Below, piece after piece: positions 57,129-64,000 of a DNA stretch of 64,000 bases (position 1 is its first letter; every line of letters begins with the position of its first letter). The stretch is from NCBI GenBank assembly GCA_020747065.1, contig JAGMVK010000015.1, positions 620,001 through 684,000 on the forward strand. Direction: 5' to 3'. The stretch comes from Cadophora sp. MPI-SDFR-AT-0126. Taxonomy: Eukaryota > Ascomycota > Leotiomycetes > Helotiales > Ploettnerulaceae. The notes beneath the pieces were generated by a model, which worked only from the letters and a program-made list of their open reading frames with translations, was not told the DNA's origin and searched no databases. The translations under genes and the position numbers were made by a program.

Positions 57129-60100
57129 CTACAATTCAATTTCCGCATGCGTATGATTGCCCGTGACGGAAGTCAAAGACACATCATGCCAACCACCATC
57201 TCTGGCCGCCTCGAAAGCCTCAACGCGATCTCTAATGCGCTCATCAGAGACCTCCGAGTCCTGAGACTGCTCTCTTGCTTGCGACAAGATGATATCGGTA
57301 GCGATAGGATCTGGTGGCGTAACATCAACAATCAGCATGCCATCCTCATCGAAGTCGTCTTCGTCAATGTCATCTTCGTCTGTCTCGGATGGCATGTCGG
57401 AGCCAAAGACATATTTCCGGAACTCGTAGTGACGCTCTGCAAGATTATCGAAATCGTTTTGAAGTCCAAGGTGCTGAGTCTGGAGCACCTTGAACTTAGC
57501 TTCCCAGTCGACTTCGCCACTACTCGATTGGGATTCCTCTCCGGACTCAGGCTCGAGGACTTCGTCGTCATCGATGAAGCTGTTGATTTCATATTGTTCT
57601 TCAAATTTGACAGCCGAATCTTGAGAGTCGTATGCGGAAGAGTCGTAATCAAGGCAATCGCCCACAAGTTCCCTCACGACAGTCGAGTCGACAACAACTT
57701 CATCCGTGTACTCATCGAAAGTGATTTGCGGCAGACGTCCAGCTAGGCTAGGTGCCTCCTCGAAATAAGGGGGTTCAGGAGTAACTTGATCGCAGCGAGT
57801 ACAGACTCCATGTTCACCTCCCCAGACTTCATGATTGCATGCTTTGCAGCGGAAAACTTCGTCAATACTGTCAAAGAATGTCAGAGGGTCCTCGCGCTCT
57901 GGCGAGTCTTCGCTATCCACATCTGAGCCTGGTGTGTCGGGAACATCACCATCCGAACCGTCAGACGAGATGGTGTACGGATTGAATCGCTCACCAGCCA
58001 AATCGCCTGATGGCGAAGAAAACAAGCCGCCTGGACTCAGGCGTGAACGCTTCTGTGGTGCTTCCGAGTCGACGAAACTTGACTTGCGACGTAAATTTGA
58101 TAGTACCTCTGATATGGATTTCGGGGCTCTCGATACCACATCAACTTCATTACCATCCATATCAAAGGGTCTCAGAAGTCCTTGCCCGTTGCGCTGGATG
58201 AGTTGGGGACCGCTTGGAGGAGATGTTCCTGCCTCAGCGACCTGAGCTCGCAATGAAGATGCTTGACGATCGCCATCCTTGCGGCAGGATCGTGATACTC
58301 GATCATCCTCGGTTTTCGAAGTCGACGTGGCAAGGGAAATCCTTCTCTTTGAAATTGGACTAGGCCACTGTGCTGATAGAGGCGAGCTTGCTGTTGTTTG
58401 TGACTGAATATAGACACGGCGAGATTCTGATGCTGCGACTTGTCTCTCCATTTCTCGATCGTATCGAAAGATGGCCTCAGAGCATTCATTACCAAAGAGT
58501 TCTTCAACACTCATCCCCACTGCATCGAGTCAATAAATATTGGTCAGAATACGGAGCCTTCATACCTTCATGCCAATGATATGGATCCTCCGTGCATGGC
58601 CAAACGTCCTTTGGCTTGAAGACTCTCAGAAGGTCGCATAGCTCGTCATATGAGGAATGTCGAGAGTAAGGGAACGTAATGATCTTAGAGAGCGTTTGAG
58701 ATCTTTCCTTCTCACGCGAAGTGGCCAGATCGTCAGGATCTTGTTCAATTACAGTCCGAATAAATGCTGCTGCAAGCTGAGTCAACGAAACATTGCTATC
58801 TTCGTCACCTAAGCCGACCTCTGCCAAAGATAGGACTCGTCCGGGTGTATCGAGAACCTTAGATAACAATCGTCTGACATCGTTCTTGATCGAGTGGCTT
58901 GCATCCGAGAAGCTAAGCCATATTAGATTTGCAATCCCGAGGACTCTTGAGACTTACAGAGGCATCAGATGATTGATGTCAACATCCTCGTCAAATTCGA
59001 CTTGAGGACATCCACTCAGATCATTTCCAGCTTGTACGACTGCAGGCTCTGCTTCGTCGGTACCATCATCTCTTCTTCTGACGATTGGTTGAATCCATAC
59101 CGTCTTTTGATTTAGGAGGGGACATTTGATGCCCTTCTCGCAAGAATGTAGTCGGACGTTAGGATCGGTGGTAAGGCAGCCGGGTTGAAACCCATTCCCG
59201 CAAGTGTAACCAGTCAATGCAGCTCCTTCGTGTATGTGGAAGTTGGTGGGGAGTCCCTTTCTGTCCGCAGCCTCAGCTCGTAGAGATTTGTAAACACCGT
59301 AGGCGTATTTGCTAACATGAATCTATATGATTGTTAGTATCCTGGCAGAGCATTTGTTGCGAACTCTGAATATACCTGGGATTTGAGAGCCTTCGAGAGT
59401 GCCATCCAGACTTCCTCATAACCATAAGTCCAAGCAGTGAAGTGAAAGACGGTGTCTGGAGGGTATTGCGAGACCTTTGTCAACAGCTCCTTGAGACCAT
59501 CTGCTTTTGGTGGGAAAACGCGTGGCACAGTATTACTGGTATCAAGGTAAACGCAATCAAGCGTCTTCAGTCCCGACGTATATTCGATCAATAACGGGTT
59601 TCGAGTCAACGAGTTCACAAACCACGGTTCAGATCTAATGTCACCAGTATATAGCACAGCAGTTCCATTGAGTTCGAATACTATATGCTATCAGTAACTG
59701 AGCTTAGAGTGTCCAATAGAACATACAGAACATGACAGCTCCTGTGCAGTGATTCGCATCGAACAGTGTAACTTGTAGTCTGACGCCTGGCTTCAATTCG
59801 ATTTCGGTGGGTGTCTCGAGAGGAATGGGCTTCTAGAACGACGTTAGATTTGCAAATATCCATCTGCGAGCACATACAAGTAGCTTCTCAAGATGTCCGT
59901 ATTGAACCTTCCTTGCCTCCAAAATCTTCGTCTCGTAGCCTACCCTGTTCATCTTTGTCTCCAGTCGAAGGAGGATCTCTCTGGTTGCCGGAGAACAATA
60001 TATCCTGCGCATTGTATCAACACTCGACCCGTTCGTCCAAATGCTTGGGTGACATACGGAGAGGTCCTCCACAACTTCGACTCGAGGCCCTGGAGATGGT

Positions 60101-60265
60101 CGCTGTGAACATGGCTGAGGAAGCATGCGCGAGGATTGGGCAAGCCTGAAGTAGGGCCAAAGTAGTCAACTCAAAGAATGTTAGCTTAACGTCGCAGATC
60201 GTGCAGGGCGCCACCCTACCTCGAATATCTTCGAACCCCTCCATCACTCCTTTGAATGTTGACAT
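57129..60265 (-). CDS. Artemis/SNM1-like metallo-beta-lactamase DNA repair nuclease
   Basis: Eight exons on the minus strand keep phase: 60265-60220, 60169-60058, 60004-59878, 59832-59727, 59680-59376, 59322-58958, 58912-58566 and 58519-57129. They give 932 aa. The metallo-beta-lactamase motif H-x-H-x-D-H is LSHVHSDH (residues 35-40). DANHCTGAVMF and YTGDIRSEPW supply further metal ligands. The beta-CASP and DRMBL regions follow, to about residue 470. The protein should be a nuclear 5' nuclease of interstrand crosslink repair or end joining. The C-terminal 460 residues are acidic and Ser-rich and hold a C-x2-C-x11-C-x2-C finger (FRCKACNHE ... CTRC). No N-terminal UBZ finger is present, so it is closer to Artemis in layout than to Pso2. 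Confidence 0.88.
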
Positions 60266-61557
60266 CGTCGCGGTGTTGGATTGGGGTCATGTCAATCTGC
60301 GGGTTTGTTGTCAAGTAGGGACTCCTTTGGCAGAGTCCAGATGGTGATATAGAAGCGATGTTCTGTCAACAGTACATTGGGAGGTTGAATGCGATGTCAG
60401 AAAGATTGACAAAGGAAGGTGGAAGCATTGTCGCAATTCGACGCGACTGGAGGGGCTGCCAGACGCGCTAGCCACACGGCAGCACGTGACTCGGACAAGT
60501 ATCCAGCATGAAGTGAGCCCCTCTTCCTATTGTCTTCCATGTTTGGAACAAGGGCTGAATTTCACCAAGATTTTAGTCTATCCACTATATTCAGGTCAAT
60601 TATCACCCAAGCGATGACTATCATCCGGTACGGCGGACATGAAGATGTCGCGTGGATCAAGTATACCGACTTCCAGATACAAAATGCTCTTGCTCCAAGA
60701 TGATTACTGAATGGAGGTTTTGGCCAGAGTGAAACTTGGTCAGTCCAAAGCTTTGTTCCTATCTCCAGGTTCACTTCATATTCATTTGCTAATCAACATT
60801 AAGGACTTTTGCCCTCGAAAGGCGGTCAAAGATCGCCCATAGTACGCCATATTCTCAATAAACCTCAAGAGCAGATCTGACCGTCCAAGATCCTCTGTTC
60901 AATTCTTCAAAAATTCAGGCTTCAAACTTCAGATGTCCCAGAAACTTGCATGGACAGCAAAGCATCGACTACGATCTACCACCGCCAGACTTCATGTCGA
61001 TTGGGTCGCAGATGGAAATACAACAGTCCAGAGAGATCAACTTTCCTGGGTGGCTTCGTCAAAGTCCCCCTCTATGCCCGATATTCTTCTTCGTCTCTAC
61101 TAGGCTCTTCTCCATCGGCACGCACAACACGCTGTACCTTGGCCTAAAGAAGTAACGGACTCGAAATGTGTTCAGGATACTGATGGTTTCGGCCTTGGTT
61201 GTAATTTACATGAGCTCCAATATACTGTTCAGGATAGAGTCCTTGGATCAAATCCAGATGCTTTTTACGTTAGCAGCCCCAAAAGAAAGAACATCTTGTG
61301 TCTAAGTATTTATGAAAAATTCTACAAATCGGAAAACATCGCCAGATACTTGCAGATGAAAGGATCTGATTGGGTCACGACGTCTGCTGGCCATGCATCG
61401 CCATGTTCTTATTATTCGGATAACCAACCAATCTTCAGGCTGTGTGGCGGGGTCACAAGAAGGCGGCCAGGCTTCCAAATCTTGACGACCTTACACCCTC
61501 ACTTCCAGTCCATATCACATCTGTAACGAGACTAGCGACACATCCTGAGAATATTTG
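60266..61557. other. Intergenic region between repair gene and STAND gene
   Basis: Divergent promoters for both neighbours should lie here. Small frames near 60946-61155 have no recognisable domain. No other gene is supported. Confidence 0.4.
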
Positions 61558-64000
61558 ATGAACAAAATTCCGATGGCGCCGTCGAAATCCCCATATTCCG
61601 ACAAGCTGAGGGCGAGATTACCCATGAGATGGCGGTCGTCTTCCCCAGCCTCGTCTTCCTTGGCGCCGGCCGATTCGCTCACCCATGCATCAACCCCAGA
61701 TGCTTCTGCTTCGCGGTCGCAGATAGCTTCCGAGCCTGGTATGATAACTGAGAAAAATCCCTTGGGCCCTTCTGGTATCGTGTCAGAGGAGTCCCGGTCT
61801 CCTGGACATGCCACAGGACATGCTTCCGACCCTACCCTGCATCCCTCTCCAGTCGTGACGATTAGTACGCCAGCGTCTTCGTCCAACGTCCCTGGAGATA
61901 ACCAGGCTTACCGTGACGCCATCAACAAGGTTGTTGAAAAACTCGATGAATCCGAAAAGGAAGCTTTTCGCCAAGCCTATCAACAAATTTCGCCCGAGAG
62001 AACGTTGGACACGATAAGGAGATTGGATAGCTCCGATGAAGCATCAAGGACAAGAAGCGGAGCGAAAGCCCTGGAACCAGCTATGAAGATTATTGAAACC
62101 TCGATGAGGAGCGTTGCAATCAGTATTCAGCATAGTCCTGAAATCTCTTCGCTTGTCGTAGGAGGCGTTCGTCTGATCATCGATGTAAGTGATATAATCA
62201 TCCACTAATCGTGTCAGCGCTGACTTTTAGACATCCAGCTTGTGGCCAAGTTCATCCACTTTTACAACAGATTGAGCCAGATGATATGCCAAATGGCAGA
62301 ACATATAAAAATCTTCCAAGAATTGGGCAAGCTCAGCAATGGCACGATTGTACACGAGGTAATGATTTCTTAAAGTCAGTATTGTGGATCTGTGATCAAA
62401 TATCTAATAAATTCCAGGCGCTAGTCGATGTATATAGGGATTTCCTCACATTCTGTGTTCAGTCCAGGCGTGTTTTTGTAGATCATGACGGAGCCGAAAA
62501 GAGTGAGTGGCCATCACACAATGCCTAGCTCTAGAGCTACCCTTCGAATTGAATGTCTTGCAAAGATTTCACGGGCTCGGTGATCAGTATCTGAAGAAAT
62601 ATACGATCGTTTGCAGATACTGACCTAGTATGGCCTAGAATTCGGACATTTTCGAACGTTCTGCCGTGTCCAATGGCAACCCTTCGAAGATAAATTCGGG
62701 GACATCGAAGCAAACTTCACTCATCATGTCAATATCCTACGCATGGCTGCCCAGGCTCAACATCTTGGTGCATCGTACAGCCAGCAGGAAGCTATCAGAA
62801 ATGGATTCGATAAAGCGGAAGGAGAAAGGAAGCGAATTCAGACCAGGGAGCAGATTGAAGAAAGAAAACAATTCCTGGAGTGGGTCTCGGATATTGACTA
62901 CGAGGCAACATTCGATGAGATAATCAAGAAGAAGCATCCGGGAACCGGAGAATGGCTGCTAACCCACAGAACATTCAAGTACTGGGTCAATAATCCTGCA
63001 GCATCATTGCTATGGTGTCATGGAAAACGTGAGTGTTGCATTCAACTTTTGTTGCAAATGTTAAAATAGACATAGCTGGTGCGGGAAAATCTGTTCTTTC
63101 GTAAGTGCACTCGATCTGAGCAATAACGAACCTTCTGCTCACCGAAAATGAAGGTCTATAGTCCTGGACCACATCTCAAATCTTGAGCTTGAAGATCCAG
63201 AAACGTGCGTCATTTTCGCCTACTACAGCTACCAAACTCCAGAACGCCACTCTCTCGCGAAATTACTAGGTTCTCTCATACGACAACTTGCGTGCAAGCT
63301 GAAGGAACTTCCAGAGGACATATTGAAGTTCTTTCAAACTTGTTATCGTGATGCGAAATCTCCAAGATCCTATGACTTGGAAATCTACTTCTTCAATCTC
63401 CTTCGCAAATTTCCCTCTCAGGCAATCATTGTGTTCGATGGCCTCGACGAATGCGAATCTAGCAGCCGTGAAGATGTGCTCGCTTTCATCGCAAGGCTGG
63501 CCAAGGAGCAATCTTCGTTGGTCAAAGTGTTTGTTACAAGCAGACGAGACGAAGATATCAAAGACACCTTTGACGGATGCCCGGTGGTCGAAATTGATTC
63601 GGAGCTTGTGAATGATGATATTAAGGTCTTCCTCCGGGATGAGATTGAACGACGGATCCAGGACAAGAAGCTGAAATTACGAAACCTTGACCTCAAAGAT
63701 GCGATACTGGATGCCATATCATCTAAATCAAATGGAATGTGAGTAAACATGGACGGTTATTAGATGTGTGCATATACTGATATAGCCAGGTTTCTATGGG
63801 CAAAGCTGCAACTTGATCTAGTCTGCGAAGAACGACGAGATTCGGACATCATAAAAGCGCTTGAATTCCTACCGCGTGATCTATATGCTACCTACGACCG
63901 CATTCTTCAAAAAATTGACAAAAAGACACCTGCTTTACGAGAATTGGCACGGAAAACCTTGATGTGGATTATCTACGCAAAAAGACCATTGAACGTGGAG
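61558..64000 (+). CDS. NACHT-domain STAND (NLR-like) protein, cut by window edge
   Basis: Seven exons fit in phase: 61558-62184, 62239-62358, 62418-62502, 62639-63028, 63076-63100, 63154-63738 and 63790 onward. The gene runs off the right edge, so the C-terminal repeats are not visible. After a Ser/Pro-rich N terminus, a helical domain (about residues 115-280) resembles the fungal DUF7708-type N-terminal domain. It is followed by the NACHT NTPase. The Walker A loop GAGKSVLS is assembled from a 25-nt exon (63076-63100). Walker B is IIVFDGLDEC, and a sensor-like VFVTSR follows. The family acts in fungal non-self recognition and programmed cell death. The exon at 62418-62502 joins through a 136-nt intron that may hide another small exon. 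Confidence 0.82.

Overview
The window is from the nuclear genome of a filamentous ascomycete (Pezizomycotina). Genes are split by many short GT-AG introns of roughly 45-240 nt, with CTRAY-like branch points where checked. Products are typically fungal: DUF4048, AzgA purine permease, eukaryotic single-chain urease, NACHT/STAND and HET proteins, and GPI-anchored proteins. The gene set looks Leotiomycetes-like, but that placement is an inference. All exon models were made by eye from splice consensus, phase continuity and family resemblance; none is backed by RNA data.

Left part (about 0.5-31 kb), mostly conserved genes: a class C beta-lactamase-like serine hydrolase; an aquaporin; on the minus strand an 838-aa membrane protein with a large glycosylated ectodomain; a secreted eight-cysteine GPI protein; an FMN-dependent alpha-hydroxy-acid dehydrogenase; a DUF4048 protein; a DNA-ligase-N-domain protein without a catalytic domain; an AzgA-like purine permease; a membrane RING-H2 E3 ligase; and urease. 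AzgA and urease sit about 7 kb apart and act at the start and near the end of purine nitrogen use. GATA-type sites lie upstream of both.

Middle part (about 31-45 kb), an accessory-looking block: AT-rich, RIP-like sequence; a 772-aa membrane protein; a nuclease-like fungal protein; a HET-domain remnant; two small tandem Myb/SANT-like proteins; and a dispersed cluster of four small cysteine-rich proteins that all begin Met-Cys and probably bind zinc. Next to this cluster is the most unusual feature of the window. It is a tRNA-Pro(UGG) gene with the normal 13-nt anticodon-loop intron plus a second 51-nt insertion inside the T-loop. The insertion has perfect spliceosomal-type boundaries (GTGAGT...CTAAT...CAG), and its removal restores a 72-nt cloverleaf.

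Right part (about 46-64 kb), conserved genes again with long gene-free spacers: a long coiled-coil protein with three FFxSQLD repeats; a small acidic-tailed membrane protein; a conserved fungal protein of unknown function; an Artemis/SNM1-like metallo-beta-lactamase DNA repair nuclease; and, cut by the window edge, a NACHT (NLR-like) STAND protein.
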